The notes below the pieces were generated by a model. That model had not been told where the DNA came from. It ran no database searches and was given only the letters and a program-made list of their open reading frames with translations. Shown here one piece after another: positions 1 to 64,000 of a DNA stretch of 64,000 bases; within the stretch, counting starts at the first letter, position 1, and each line of letters begins with the position of its first letter. This DNA is from Perca fluviatilis. Its lineage: Eukaryota; Chordata; Actinopteri; Perciformes; Percidae. Location: the NCBI RefSeq assembly GCF_010015445.1, contig NC_053118.1:10586407-10650406 (forward strand), given 5' to 3'. The position numbers were made by a program, and so were the translations under genes.

Positions 1-861
1 TCACTTTTTCCCCTCCTTGCTTTGCACTTTCTTACTCTCTGTATAGTAGTAGGTCAGAGTCACAACATTTACATCAAAGGTCCTAAAGTTTGTCTTGTTA
101 CCAACCCTCAAATGGGTTCATTGGCCCCTCATTTTCATATTTAATTTCAGGGACTCCCAATTCTGTTAAATTTATGTATTGTTGAGAGACACTGCAACTA
201 AAAAAAACAAACAAAAAAAACATTCAAATCTATAATTAGGCTCTTGGATTTGCTGGGGACCTCAGAGATTCAGTTCAAAAAGGTCCTTGGGGGTCAATGA
301 ACCTCACTTTGAGAACCACTGAACTAGACGACTCTCTGCTACAGTTTAGTGTGATTGCGGTCCTCGGGAGAATCCGCCTGTGGCTCGGCGAGAAGCTCAT
401 CTGCGAGACCAGGGTGTGGAATAAAGTCTTAGCAGACGCTGTGGCCTTAAATCAACACATTAACAGTAAATGTACCCAGACACACTGAAAGACACTGGGG
501 TTGTTATTACACTGGTCATGCAAGCCGAAGGCATCCTTCAGGACAGCTGTGCGTTCAGGGGTCATTTGGTGGTGGTGAATGCTTTTCACATACTATGCAA
601 ATGAGGGGAATTCTGGATGTCTGGATCCAGATATTGTGTGCAAATACCCCATGGAAGATAAAACAGAGTCATAAGAAAATATGATTGGTGGTTTTCAGTG
701 TCTGGCGGAGTGAAGGGGGATGTGGGAAAAAAATAAAGAGAGCGAGAGAGACACTAGAGATGCACACAAGATATGGAGGCTGGGCAAGAATAATAAACAT
801 AGTGGCAAGAATAAAGTGACGGTAGATTATCAAGCCCAATGACGATTGTTCTGCGACTCAC
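1..861. other. EMC2 intron 10 (partial) with a hAT right terminus
   Basis: No coding exon is seen. Bases 305-325 (minus sense CAGTGGTTCTCAAAG) match the terminal repeat of Charlie-like hAT elements. The other end is not recognised, so this is a fragment or continues off the window. Confidence 0.45.
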
Positions 862-23162
<22,301 letters not shown>

Positions 23163-23240
23163 CTTTTTCTCTTTTGACAACAGACGCCGTGGCTACGTCA
23201 TGAGCTTGCCAACTGTGGGCGTGCCTGACGTTAATAATAC
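23163..23240 (-). promoter_or_regulatory. EMC2 5' leader and core promoter region
   Basis: The start codon is preceded by an A-rich leader and then a short GC-richer stretch. On the gene's sense strand there is a CRE half-site TGACGTA (23194-23200), and a second TGACGT at 23226-23231 on the plus strand. No TATA box is seen. LINE sequence begins within about 110 bases upstream, so the core promoter is probably confined here. The exact start site is inferred. Confidence 0.5.
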
Positions 23241-23269
23241 AATAAAATACATACTTTTAAATTTTATTC

Positions 23270-25036
23270 ATAAACAGTTATATTAAAAGAAATGAAAACA
23301 CTATGAGGTCAGATTCACTGGCATGGAAGCTGCAAAAAAATAATGTTAATGACTTCTGGAAAGAACTAAAAACTATGAATAATTGCAAAACAACTCTCCC
23401 ATCTAGATGGTGTGAGTGGTCCTGATGAAATTTCACAGTTATGGCAGAAACGATATTATGAACTGTTAAACTGTGTAAAAAGTAATCTGTTTGTAGTGGA
23501 TAATGTAGAGTTTAATGATGATGCTGTTGTCACTTCTGCTGAAGTTAATGAAGCAATATTGAAGTTAATAAGGCCTGTGGTCTGGATAGGATTACAGCTG
23601 AACATCTTAAACTTGCCAGTAAGAAACTGTGCCCTCTGGTAGCTATGTGCTACACAGGTTGTTTTGTTCATGGAGCATTACCTGATTCTATGCTCTCTGT
23701 TGTGCTAGTACCCATTATTAAAGATAAAGTGGGGAAGCTGAACAGCTCAGATAATTACAGGCCAATAGCTCTGGCCAGTGTTATGTCCAAAGTGCTGGAG
23801 ACAGTTCTATTGTTTAGACTTGAGAGGTACGTCCTGTCTACCAATAACCAATTTGGTTTTAAAAGACAGCATGGCACTGATTTATGTATTTTTGCACTAA
23901 AGGGAATTTTAGAGAAATATAATACGCAAAATTCCAAAAATGTTCATGTGCTTTATTGATGCTTCTAAAGCATTCAATCGTGTTAATCATTAAAATTGTC
24001 TAAAAGTGGGGTCCCTGGTTTTTTAATAAGAATCTTGGTTAATTGGTACTTGCATCAGACAATGAGAGTGAGATGGGGGAATGTCACATCGGTCCCCTTC
24101 CAAGTGACCAATGGTGTCCACCACGTCGGAATTCTGTCTCCTTTTCTTTTTAATGTGTATATGAATGATTTGTCTTTGATTTTAAATGCATGTGGTACAG
24201 GTTGAAGGGTTGGTGACTCACTAATTAATCACCTTGTGTACGCAGATGATTTGGTCATTTTTAGCCCATATAGTGCTGGTCTCCAACAGCTTCTGAGAAT
24301 ATGCACACAGTATGGTGCTGATTTTGATATAAAATACAATGCCAAAAAGAGTAAGATCATGATTATCAGGAGTAGAGAAGACAGACAGTCAACCTTCCCT
24401 GACTTCTGTCTGTCTGGCACTGCACTTAGGGTGTGCAGTGAGATTACATATTTGGGCCATATTATTGCAAATGACCTGTCTGATGATAAGGATATCTATA
24501 GGCAGCGTCGGAAGCTGTATGCTCAAGCGAACATGCTGTGTCGTAAGTTTAGCATGTGCTCTGTATCTGTGAAGATCTCACTGTTCAGAGCGTATTGTAC
24601 ACCTTTGTATACTGCCCACCTGTGGTGTCGTTATAAGCAAGGCAGTATTAGAAAACTCATATTGCTTATAATGACAGCATGAGGCTGCTGCTGAGAGCTC
24701 CAAGAAGCTCCAGTGCAAGCCATATGTTTGTCAGGGTCGGGGTACCTACCTGCTCTGCTGTTTTACGTAACCTGATGTATAGATAGGTAGGGTATCTATA
24801 CCCTACCCTATGTGTAGGGTATCTGAGTCAGAAAATGACTTGATTACTGTTTTGGCTAACCCTGTACGCAGTTCTGTCAGATTTACTTCCAGACTGTGGA
24901 ACCATTGGCGAACATGTCTGTATGTCAGACACTGAACTTTGTGGAAGTTTTTGTATTTTTGTGTTTTATGTTATACTCTGTGTGTGTCTTTTTATTGTGA
25001 TATGGATCCCCCTGAGTCTGAAATAAAGTTTATATA
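23270..25036 (+). pseudogene. Decayed non-LTR (LINE) reverse transcriptase, 5' truncated
   Basis: Broken reading frames carry reverse transcriptase landmarks in order: DNYRPIALASVMSKVLE (about 23750-23810), NQFGFKRQHGTDL (about 23847), FIDASKAFNRVNH (about 23950, Asn in place of the usual Asp), ILSPFLFNVYMNDL, the catalytic YADD at 24239-24250, and AYCTPLYTAHLW. At least three frameshifts or stops separate them, and the usual GVRQGG-like block is altered to GVHHVG. The end has an AATAAAG-like tail (25020-25036). Jockey/L2-type superfamily is a guess. It is inactive and antisense to EMC2. Confidence 0.85.
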
Positions 25037-28000
25037 TAATACAGTAGTAATTATTCTAACACTGTAATATCATTATTATTGAGCAACACAGTGTCTTTTT
25101 ATTTTTTTTTTATTGTGATAGGATAATATAAGATACACCTTTACTGATCCCCAGCAGGGAACATTTGTTATTAAAAAGAGGTACATAAACTTAAATAAGA
25201 AAGAAAAGAAAAGAAACTGCACATTATATTATTAATTTAAAATGCTCACATATTTATGTCAACGTAATCACATGATGTTTTAAGATTTAGACTTTTAAGC
25301 CCAAATTATACATGTTCTGGCTCAGGCACAGGACAAATGTGATTCTAGTTTACTGTAAACCTTGCATACCCATTCCACTGTTCAGCCGTCAGCAACATGC
25401 TGCATGATGGATAGCAGGACACAGCAGAAATTTACAATCCAGATGATGTTGTTCTTATGCTCCATTCCCATTCTTACATGATTCCCCTATACTAAATATT
25501 GGATAGGACAGTCAGCTGAGCCTAGAATCTATCAGTTTCATCCTAAAAAAAAAACTGAAATGTGCTTTCCAAGCACACCTACCATTTTATCCTGATTTCC
25601 CTCAGGAGCCTCTGTGAATCTCATCCCCTCGCTGTGAATGCTTACTAACACACTTCTCCCTTACCGCACTTGTTGATGTGGCCCAGCACAAACTTGCTTA
25701 CAGAAACATTTCACAGATCTGATGTCATATCCAGTGCTGCTCACTGCACATAGCGTAGCCTACTGTTATGCTAACTTTGCTGATGTTCTATAGTGTGAAA
25801 GGGCAATAAGGGGAGTTTTTTTTCCTTCTTCTCAAGAACACTGACATTGTAAAAACAGCTTAGCATCATCAGTAATGGGCAAGTGCACAAGGGAACGATG
25901 AAATCTCATCATCTCTGTCAGGGATACAAATAATAACACAGTGTGTAGAGTTTAAGTTACGCTCAGCATTGGCGATCTGTGCACTTGTAATTTTCAAGTC
26001 TGCACATGGCAGTCAGTTGATATGTGGTTGGGTTTTTGCTGGAACATGAAATACCAAAGAAACCACATTAAAACAATCATACACTGTCCTTTGGGGTAGA
26101 GGGCTTTCCCCTGTCTGCCAAGGTGCCACTGAAGACCAAGGCCCTAACAGCGACCTGCCATAAACACCATGCAGCGGGTGTGACTCTTGAGATTTCAGGA
26201 CATGATGGTAAAAGCACTCTGTGAACAAGCTGTCTATAACTTTGAGATGCAGCTGGATGTGGTGGCGTTGAAAAAAGCCTCTTGACATAAGGCGCCTGTT
26301 AAACTTGGAGCGGCTCTCTTGTACAGAAATGTCACAATATGGGAGATCAATTGCAGCCATCTGAAAACCCAAATTGTACTACTTGACTGGTGCTTACGTA
26401 GGTTTCCATGCTCTGGAAGCCCCCACATATGGCACACGGGACAAGCATATATATATATTTTCCTTTTCAGTCTCCATGTATGAAAAAAAAAGGAAAAGAA
26501 ATATTCCAGTAGAAACACTTTCACAGGCATTTTATTTTGATTTCTGACAGAAGCAATCAGAGTTGGCAATCTCTAAAATGAACAGTTACGGACTAAAACT
26601 TGAGGTAAGTTTGAGGTGCTCTCTGTGGTTGTGAAACAGTTCTTGTTCCATCTAGGTTTCTTTTTCGTTGGTGTTGTACAGTGAGTTGCGGAAAATGAAG
26701 ACAGATGCAATTAGCAACAATGTTTGGACTCGGCCTTCTGGAGCCGGCGGCACTGTGTTTACTTTGAAATCTGATTAGGTCCCCTGTCTGACCAAGTTGC
26801 TTTCACCTTACCGCGAATAACTCTGTACAGATGACTTCAGCACGCTTTGTCTCTGATGGACTCCCTCTATTGCACCTTTGACCTCACCCATATCCTGAGT
26901 GAGAGGCCCTGAGCGGGAAATTATGGCACATCACAATTAGGCTTCCTCACTCTCCTGCTCTTCTCTGTCTTGCCTTCGGTGCCAAGAACAATATCCAGCC
27001 CCATCATGTCAGAGCAGCACCACGCTGCTAATTGACGTTCCTCATACAGGACGAAGCTTAGGATGCATTGCTCCCCCGACACCACGTGTAGTAGCGTGAT
27101 TGCTTATTGTGGATTGGAGTATTACCACATGTAGTATGTTACAGTATGTGTTGCTAGATTGGTTTTAATAGCCAATGGACCTTTCTTATTACATTTGAAC
27201 GAGGATTTAACATCCCCATGCATGAGATTACCTCCAAAAGACTTGAGCGCAGGCTGTAGGTGCTGGCCACCGTCATCACTAGAGGTCATGGTAACTTAGA
27301 ACCAGAAGAACCCATCCCTGCAAGCTTTGGAGACCAAAACTTTCCACATGAGCACATTCCTGTGCTCCTCCTGGAATTTATTACAGTAAAAAAACAAACA
27401 TTTGAGCCTAATCTTACATAACCCTCATGCAGTCTTATTAAAGAGAAAGTTTGATCTCTAAGAGAGTATTTGGCAGTGACGTGACCATTTTGACACCTCT
27501 GAGCCAAATATTGAAATTTTTCACTCTCTCGTATCCAAGAATCACATCATCTCCATCCTAAATTGTGGCAACTGGTGAAGTTCATTCATTCCAGCCCTTT
27601 TTTTTGTATAGTTCCAATTTAAAATGTATAGCACTTCTACAACCTCCCAAGGGGTCTAAATTGAGGTTTCATGTTCATAGAAGTCCTGGCTATTGTTCAT
27701 TGGTCTTACTCTCTTTCCATTATATCAAGAGTGGTTTCATTCAGAGACCTCCACTTAGCTCCATAAATACACACAATAGCAATTATTACAGAAATTGAAA
27801 TCCGCAGGAATAGGAAAATTCAAATCCCATCCCCTGTGCAGTGGAAGCCTGTAACTTAACTGCATAATCTGGAGTTATCAGATTTCACTTTTCTTTTCTA
27901 GTAAGAATGATCATGACCGCAAATTTGGAGATAGCGCCATGTTCTCTGTAATGTCATGTTTTCAAAGAAAATTGCAGAGGAAGAGTGAAGTTATGCATAA

Positions 28001-29341
28001 CGAGAGGAGCGAGCATGGGAGCGGAGCTTGTCGAGGAAGGATTAGAGGGGTCAATTATTGATATTGATATTGACTCCCCCTTTGTGACTTCTGTAACATT
28101 GCTGATGTGTGAGTACAGGTCACTCCGTGTTTGTGCAGCAGAGAAGACATGTGTTGCGCAGATGTTCTGCCATGCTTGGTGCCTTTGGGTGCTCGCTGGA
28201 AGTTTGTGTTGTTTTCTAGCCCACAGGCCTGGTCGATAACCTTCATCCCATTGCCATCGAGTGTGACAGTGCTGAAGTCAGCACTGGGCTCCGAATCCGG
28301 AGTGTGGGCCGTTGATTTATAACCTGACACGCACTCGGAGCGAGGTGATGCATATCTAAAAAGTTTACAAAAGAATCATTGAAATTCATATGAGATGCTG
28401 GAATTCCAAATCAGAGCTGGGATGCTTGGCTTTGCAACATCCAGCGGCGAGTCATTTGTCTTCAGGTCTCATTGATTTATGTTTTGACAGATATTAGAAC
28501 GAGGCCAGTGGTGGGTGTCTTTGGCAGTGTCATCTCCTCTCCCGCTCTTGGATTCATTTGTTGACCAAGAAAGCTTTCAGGGAACCGGAGAGCTGAGGTT
28601 TTTCATGGAATATTTGGCCCATCACTCCAGCGCCCTTAACGTTTATCCCATTAAGGCCGAGTAGTATTGGTATATAAGTATATTAAGACAAACACGTAGG
28701 GTGATGGATAACTGTTTTGCATGCTGCAATGTGTTGGTGTTCCTGACAGCATTCTTGTATTGAACCTGGGTATCATGTGGTCAAAGCCATCACTGTCTGC
28801 AACTGTTCATCCTTCTAAAGCACACACATGCTTTGATTTACAGAGACAGAAATGGTGGATGACTGTTCATATTTACTCCACTTGAATGTGCTTTTTTAAA
28901 AAGGTTTTTATAAGCATTCGGCCCAAAACTCTTCCTTCGCTAGCCCGACTGGGTTCTATGGGAATTGCTGGGAACAAATCATTACTTACGTTCACCCTGT
29001 TGGTTGGGTTGACTGAGAAGCACCTTGGCAGGAGGAGATTACAGAGTTGCAGAAACATCGCCAAGTCATATTTATGTTAGAGAGCAGACCACCGTGAACT
29101 GTATCCACACAGAGGTTGAATCTGACAAACAACAATCAGTTTGCAGTAACTGCACAATTGCACAGTCTTGGCCTTAATGAAATAGTTTGATGTTTTGAGA
29201 AGAACGCTCATTTGCTTACTTGTCGTTAAATGAAAAGATCAATACCACTCTCATATCTAGGGGCAATGCTGTATTCCTCTTTATCGTTCCCAGTTTAGTA
29301 CATGTGAAGTGACATGAAGCTTTTAAAAAAATAAAACAGCT
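25037..29341. other. Intergenic, mostly unrecognised
   Basis: A short piece at 25120-25200 (TTTACTGATCCCCAGCAGGGA) resembles a common fish LINE 3' end. The rest has only short chance ORFs on both strands. No conserved gene, tRNA or rRNA seen. Confidence 0.55.
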
Positions 29342-29548
29342 GGCTAAACTATTTAAAAATGGCGGGTTTGTTCAGGACACCCTTCACGTCACCTTTTGGT
29401 ATTGCCTCAGCTCGCTTGGAACGTCGACTGAGGTGGTACTAAAAAAAGGTACCTTTTAGCAGGTACCAGGTACTTTTTTCGTGATGGAAAAGCAAAAAGT
29501 AGAGTCGGGGCGAGTCGAGCAGGTACCTTGTTATGGAAAAGCGCCATG
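29342..29548. mobile_element. Harbinger-like DNA element fragment
   Basis: Contains GGTACC-rich palindromic blocks (AGCAGGTACCAGGTACTTTTT and GTCGAGCAGGTACC) and ends GGAAAAGCGCCA, as in a frequent teleost PIF/Harbinger-type repeat. The matching other end is not found. Confidence 0.45.
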
Positions 29549-29624
29549 AGAGACCTCCAGGCAGAAGCGTGAGTACTGATGAACTCCGTTGTGCGGGACC
29601 GGGCGTGTATGCATGGTCAGAATC

Positions 29625-29692
29625 AGTGGTGGAAGAAGTATTCGGATCTTTTACTTAATTTAAAGTAGCATTGTAAAAATACTCTGTTACAA
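29625..29692 (+). repeat. Truncated teleost repeat, AGTGGTGGAAGAAGTA type
   Basis: Starts with the well-known fish repeat end CAGTGGTGGAAGAAGTATTC and continues to AAATACTCTGTTACAAG. The copy is cut short. Confidence 0.6.
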
Positions 29693-30195
29693 GGAACTGG
29701 TAGGAGGGGTAAGGGAGTGACCCAAGCACGGCAACGGTCTTTATAGCGTCGTCACTTGACTTTAGCGCCATATACAACAAACATGGAGGAGGCAATCGGA
29801 ATGTTCCTGTTGGCAGTAATGGTCAGAAACTCAACAGGAGCAGGCGGGATAGGATGAAGAAAACTGTGTAATGTATTACCGTTACTGCTGGGTATAGCTC
29901 GCTCTCCATCGCTCACTAAAGTACATTCAAGGACAGATTAAAAAATGAGAGACCAGAGATGTTACACTGTAGCAAACTCAAACATTTCAAGCATCAGCGA
30001 TGTAACTTTCAGAATGAATGCTTTTGTTCCTGGTAATAGCTTAGCCAAATGGCTAGCTGTTATCAAATGGCACGTGTACTCTAACATTGCTAGCGGACGC
30101 ATCTATGTCATGGCAGGTGTATTGCTCAGGACACAAGGAAGCACGGTGCCGAGTGTGAAGTTGTTTGCAGAGAGGTTCACGAGAAAGATGCAAGC

Positions 30196-30262
30196 ACGGC
30201 CAAGCTATCGGCCTGTTCCGGACAGGCACGTTTTCAACGGGGTACTGCACCAGTTTAATAAA
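30196..30262 (+). repeat. Second copy of the 8772 dispersed repeat
   Basis: Matches 8772-8840 as described there. It sits at the end of a 118-codon ORF (29945-30301) that is probably transposon-derived or chance. Confidence 0.7.
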
Positions 30263-31049
30263 GTCAAAGAAAAGGAGCCTACATTTGTTTGGTCAGCGTG
30301 AGACAGTGTCTGAAAGCATCATATGATTAATATAGCTGATACTCAAGATATTACTGAGTGTCCAGCAGGAAATTGTCTGGATCCATCCCCATGAAGTGTT
30401 TTATTGTTTGTATCAGTCACCACGGGACCATTTTCCCAAATCCCTGCAATTCATGGGCTTGGCTTTGCTTTTCTCTAAGGGGATGGATGAGCAAGCTGGC
30501 ACTGGACCTTTTTAAAAACATGGGTTGCGCATAGTTCAGGCCTTAATGGTGCTCAGTGAAGAGTGAAGTCTGGATTTTTGTGGGTTCAGCATGTTATTAG
30601 CAAAATAACAATGTGGTGTCAGGATAGAAAACTGAACAAAATATGAAAAAGGGAATTATCCTGCACGTTTTCCAAAATACTACTTCACAAGCACCTTTTT
30701 TTTAAACGAAGATTGGCTGGTTGAAACAAGAGAAACCAAAGCAATTTGGCCTTCATATCAGTGTTTAAAATATATCGTTTCTTGTCATTTTGGATTTAGC
30801 TCATGGTACTTAACTATCTAAAAATGCTTATTGACTTTCCCTGGACCGGTGAAGAGTCTTCCCACTGCTTCCTAATTTAATATTGTGTAATAACAAGTAT
30901 TATTGCCTGCACATAAAATCCAACTCAAATTACATTGAAAATGGACAACATAGTGAATGTCTTTATGTTTCACACGGAAGAACAATTATTAGGTTATGAT
31001 CATTTTGCACTAAAGTAAGTTTGGAAGGACACAGAGGTTTTCCTGTTTG

Positions 31050-31680
31050 GTAATTCAATTTAATGCAATTGTATTTATAGTGTCAAATCACAACAGAAGT
31101 TATCTCAGGACACTTTACAGATAGAGTAGGTCTAGACCACACTCTTTAAGTTACAGAGACCCAACAATTCCCCCCAAGAGCAAACATTTGATGCCACAGT
31201 GGCAATGGTAAAACTTCCTTTTAACAAGCTGGAACCTCAAGCAGACCCTGGCTCTTGGTGGGCGGCTGTCTGCCCCAACCGGTTGGGGTGAGGCAGATTT
31301 ACAGAAATATAACTAATAATAATTATAGCAGTTGGTATAATGACATACTGAACAATGGCAATCATGGTAACATTCAAAATAATAGAACTATGACTAGTAA
31401 TAATAGTGGTAGCAGTGCAGGGCGTAGAGCAGGACCACGGCAGCAGCTGCAAACACGATCCAGGTGCCGCCACGATCCAAGGAAATCTGCGAGGCGAGAA
31501 AGCACAAGGACTCCTGGGAAGAAGCCAAGTTAGTAACATGCATTTAGTGCATGGGACATGAAGGGACTGTACAAAAAGTATTAGTGTAATGAGGAGGGTT
31601 GAACCTTTGTAAAAAAAAAAAAAAAAATAACTATGGCCCTCCCCAGGGGTTATTGATGTTTTCTTTCAACCCCTCCTCGA
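31050..31680 (+). repeat. Teleost interspersed repeat
   Basis: Contains TTATCTCAGGACACTTTACA, AGTAGGTCTAGACCACACTC, GGCTCTTGGTGGGCGG, ACCACGG-CAGCAGCTGCA and GAAGAAGCCAAGTTAGTAAC, in the order of a very common ray-finned fish repeat. No functional ORF; family not named with certainty. Confidence 0.65.
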
Positions 31681-31786
31681 GACTGGACATACGATTTGTA
31701 CATGTATATATCATATATATTTAATTTACAGCGTTGGTACAACTTGTTTTGTCACAGCAGTGGTTGTGAAGGCTTTGGCACACGCA

Positions 31787-31790
<4 letters not shown>

Positions 31791-31839
<49 letters not shown>

Positions 31840-32115
31840 GGCTGTGCACTATCTTTGTGGGGACATATCATTGACATAATGCATTCCCTAGCCCCTTACC
31901 CTAACCTTAACCATCACAACTAAATGCCTAACCTTAACCCTTACCCTCACCCTAACCATAACCTAATTCTAACCCTAGTCCTAAAACCAAGTCTTAACCC
32001 TCAAACAGCCCTTTAAACTCGTGGGGACCAGCATTTTGGTCCCCACGAGGCTGTGCAGACCCCACAAGTATACTGTAGTCCCCGGTTTTTGGACCCCACG
32101 AATATAGTAAAACAG

Positions 32116-32170
<55 letters not shown>
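31791..32170. repeat. CA microsatellites flanking a GTGGGGACC repeat
   Basis: CA arrays at 31791-31838 and 32118-32170 enclose a fish repeat with degenerate CCCTAA/CCTTAACC runs (31890-32000) and a hairpin, GTGGGGACCAGCATTTTGG followed by TCCCCAC. A known type of simple-repeat cluster. Confidence 0.75.
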
Positions 32171-32173
<3 letters not shown>

Positions 32174-33719
32174 TCGAAGGGTGAAAACAATACCAGCCAC
32201 ACGCAGTCACAGCTGCTAACAATGTGGCTCAGATCTTATCAATCAAAGGGAAACTTTGCCGATTTTACTGGCTCTGTGCCCATGCAGCACGGACATGCTA
32301 CACGCTACATGTAGATAAACAGAGTCGCTGCCGGATGACGGCAGCCAGGTGAGCAGGAGAACTAGTGGCACATATATATGTCAATGGTGGCACGGAGGGA
32401 GGCCCGGTTCATCTGCACGTACTGCCAGCGCTGCAGAGATTGCAGTTTGAAAGTCAGCAAAGTTTCCAAAATTAATCTTCCGTCCTCCTCCTGATCTAAC
32501 AGCAACAGAAGAGAAGGTGAGAGAAGTTTGTGTGGAGGCTTTTGCAAACAGTCCTCAGTTAGGCCTACTGCGCTGAACTCCAAGCCTGCCCACTTTTTTT
32601 TGTGGTGCAATCAAATGCAAAGCATTTTAGTTACCGGTCAAATATTCCATTTCACTAGGAAACACGTCACAGTACAGAAGCTATAGACGCTCCAACTTCT
32701 GTTTCACCGTTTCTGTGTGTGGGACTTTCATGAAACCCTTATATCGAGCCTGAACTTTTGTCCTCTGTATATGGCAAAGTACACCTTTATGAACCATGGT
32801 GCATGTGAACGGTGTTTATTTGATGTAACTATTTATGTAACTATTAACTATATTGCAAAGAGCAGCTGAAATAAAATACTGATTTAAGAAGAAAAATAAA
32901 ATACAAGACCCTCCCCTGCCCTCCCAAAACAGTTAGACTATCCTACCTTCAGCAGAAAGAAACAACCCCATCTCCCCTTTGCAACCCCTCTCCCTCCCTA
33001 ATGATTTGGGTACAGTCCCTAACTATAAAATAAAAAAAAAAGAAGATATGTAATGAAAGTGTGGTTCCTGGTGGAAAACAGGAGGATTAAACATAAAATA
33101 TCACGATTATTCAACACACAAAAGTTATAAATAGAAATATGATTTTTAGCATAATGAATCATTCCAATACTTCAAGAAAATACTGAGCAGAAAGGCACAC
33201 GTGAAAGAATATTACAATGCACACAGCAAGAGGGCATGAACATGAATAAATGCATATATTGTATGCATACTAGCTGCTCACATAAGGGAAATTTGTAGTA
33301 AAAAACAGGAACTGAGAAAGTATTTCATTGTGACCTTATAAAGCCAACTTAGCGGCAGCCAAACTGGCTGGGGCATTTCATTATTTTAATTAAATCTATA
33401 AATGATCTAATCGAGACAAATTCCCAAATGATACTTGCCAAACAGACCGAATGATTGTATGGGTGACTCTTTTTTTTTTTTTTTTTACTGGAAAACCTTT
33501 CCTGAAATGAAGCAGACGACACAAAGGAGACTTCAGCAGAGTAAGCACTGTGTTTTCTCTTTTTTTTTTTTTTTTCTTCTTCATTTTAAGCGAGCTGCCA
33601 CTGAGCCAGAGCTGACTGTGTCAGAAGCACCCAGTAAAACAGCAACTGGCCATGGTGAGTGGTGTCTGTTTATGACTCATTTGTACCTGCCATCAGGCGA
33701 CAGGGAGAAGTGGGAGTGA

Positions 33720-33720
<1 letters not shown>
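32171..33720. other. Intergenic, unassigned
   Basis: 32230-32720 has the look of older repeats but no boundaries are seen. Two poly(T) runs occur at about 33470-33486 and 33560-33575. No gene recognised. Confidence 0.5.

Positions 33721-33765
<45 letters not shown>
33721..33765. repeat. (GA)n microsatellite
   Basis: About 22 GA units. Confidence 0.97.
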
Positions 33766-33767
<2 letters not shown>

Positions 33768-34551
33768 AGTGGTAACAAGGGAAGAATTGTGTGAGGACAC
33801 AAGACAGTGGCGTGCGGTTGTCAAGAAAACAAGGTACTGGTGAAACCTATTAGAAATGGGCCATGTAGTAGCTGATATTGGCTGACATGGACACCTTCAT
33901 GAGGCAGCTACTGAAGTAAAGGAGGAGAAAGGGGGATGGTTTACTTTAGATGCACAGTGAAGACATTCTAACCTTGTGGAAAAGTCAAATGATTGGAAAT
34001 GATCTGGTTGTTTTCATTCAAATTTAGCAGGCTCGTGAGTAGGGGTTCATCATGACTGCATTTACCCTCGGTGGTTTTAGTCCCATGAAGAAGTCGTTCA
34101 CAGTCACACACACAGGCTTTTAATAAAACATATATCGGTGGTGTCTGGAGGAAAGCCTATGTTTTCAAATTCAACAAAACATTCACTTGGATTCCTCTTT
34201 ATGAATGACATGTCTCACTGTATCAACACCGCAAGGAAATTACGGGCATTTTGAAAGGTTTACAGGTCACGGTCATGTGTCCTTCTGAGAAACCAATGAA
34301 GCAAAAATATGTTAGTGAAACAGGGAGCTGGATAATAACTATCATTCAATCAAGTAATATATATAAAAACTATATAGGCTAATATAAACACATAATATAT
34401 ACATATACATAATAATAATAATAATAATATGAATGATGATAATAATCCATCATATAGCGTATATAGACCTCACAAGACCGTCTCACCAAATTTTACATGT
34501 CTGAAGTGATAACCGTATTCAAATTAAAACGTGCTAGTCATTTAGAATCTA
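33766..34551. other. Intergenic upstream of EIF3E
   Basis: AT-rich, with an (AAT)n run at 34408-34430. No feature recognised. Confidence 0.55.
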
Positions 34552-34635
<84 letters not shown>

Positions 34636-34653
34636 AATCAATCAATCAATCAT
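34552..34653. repeat. (TATC)n-(AATC)n compound microsatellite
   Basis: About 20 TATC units followed by short AATC units, ending about 180 bases before the EIF3E start codon. Confidence 0.97.
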
Positions 34654-34760
34654 AATTCGTAAGTATAGCGTGGCAAGACTTGGGATAGGCTACGTCATAA
34701 TAGCCCTGTGAAATCAGCATCAGTCTTTTGTATGTATTTCACAGAGCCGTGGATGTTGAG

Positions 34761-34832
34761 AATGTCGCTGATTGGTCAGTCTCTCTTTACACAGCTGCAA
34801 CACACATCCGTTTCCCTTTCCCCGGAGCAAAG
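34761..34832 (+). promoter_or_regulatory. EIF3E core promoter and short leader, candidate 5'TOP
   Basis: An inverted CCAAT box (ATTGGTC, about 34774-34780) lies some 55 bases before the ATG. A pyrimidine run, CCCTTTCCCC at 34814-34823, sits 10-19 bases before the ATG. eIF3e is one of the few eIF3 subunits reported to have a 5'TOP mRNA, and a short leader starting at a C in this run would fit that. The start site itself is inferred. Confidence 0.5.

Positions 34833-64000
<29,168 letters not shown>

Noticed and set aside
29945..30301. 118-codon ORF as a gene
   Set aside because: Overlaps a dispersed repeat and lacks a recognisable domain or partner exons.
31890..32000. Interstitial telomere from CCCTAA-like runs
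   Set aside because: Degenerate units inside a known type of fish simple-repeat cluster; also too few units at 57955.

Overview
This window is vertebrate nuclear DNA, almost certainly from a ray-finned fish of perciform type. The evidence is the intron-exon genes with GT-AG splice sites, very long CA/GT microsatellites, and many teleost-style mobile elements (hAT, Tc1, piggyBac-like and long-TIR MITEs, tRNA-derived SINEs, non-LTR retrotransposon fragments). No bacterial-style operons, CRISPR arrays or phage genes are present.

Two conserved protein-coding genes lie head to head. On the minus strand, EMC2 (ER membrane protein complex subunit 2, formerly TTC35) runs from its start codon at 23162 down to 862. 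Ten coding exons (residues 1-269 of about 297) are visible, and the last one lies off the left edge. On the plus strand, EIF3E (translation initiation factor 3 subunit E, INT6) starts at 34833. Ten coding exons (residues 1-354 of about 445) are visible, and the rest lies beyond 64000. The ~11.7 kb between the start codons holds both promoters, a decayed LINE and repeats. The same divergent neighbourhood is known on human chromosome 8q23. The two proteins do different jobs: EMC2 is the cytosolic TPR scaffold of a membrane-protein insertase, and eIF3e is a PCI-type eIF3 subunit. Nothing in the sequence indicates a joint function.

Region by region: 1-23162 is EMC2 with large introns. They contain a hAT nested in a Tc1-type MITE (5926-7003), two tRNA-SINEs, a TTAA-flanked composite element with duplicated LINE endonuclease remnants (18652-20365), and several CA arrays. 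23163-34832 is intergenic. 34833-64000 is EIF3E, whose introns carry four more hAT elements with perfect 8-bp target duplications, a long foldback element split by one of them, a dead Tc1 transposase copy, a long-TIR element, a 46-bp-unit MITE and a piggyBac-like MITE.

The most useful anomaly is an apparent one-base insertion in EMC2 exon 5, beside a 67-base poly(A) run. It breaks the reading frame and is most likely an assembly or consensus error. I did not find a previously undescribed biological system. The interesting content is nested transposon architecture and a few regulatory candidates. Repeat family names are from memory of teleost repeats and were not checked against a library.
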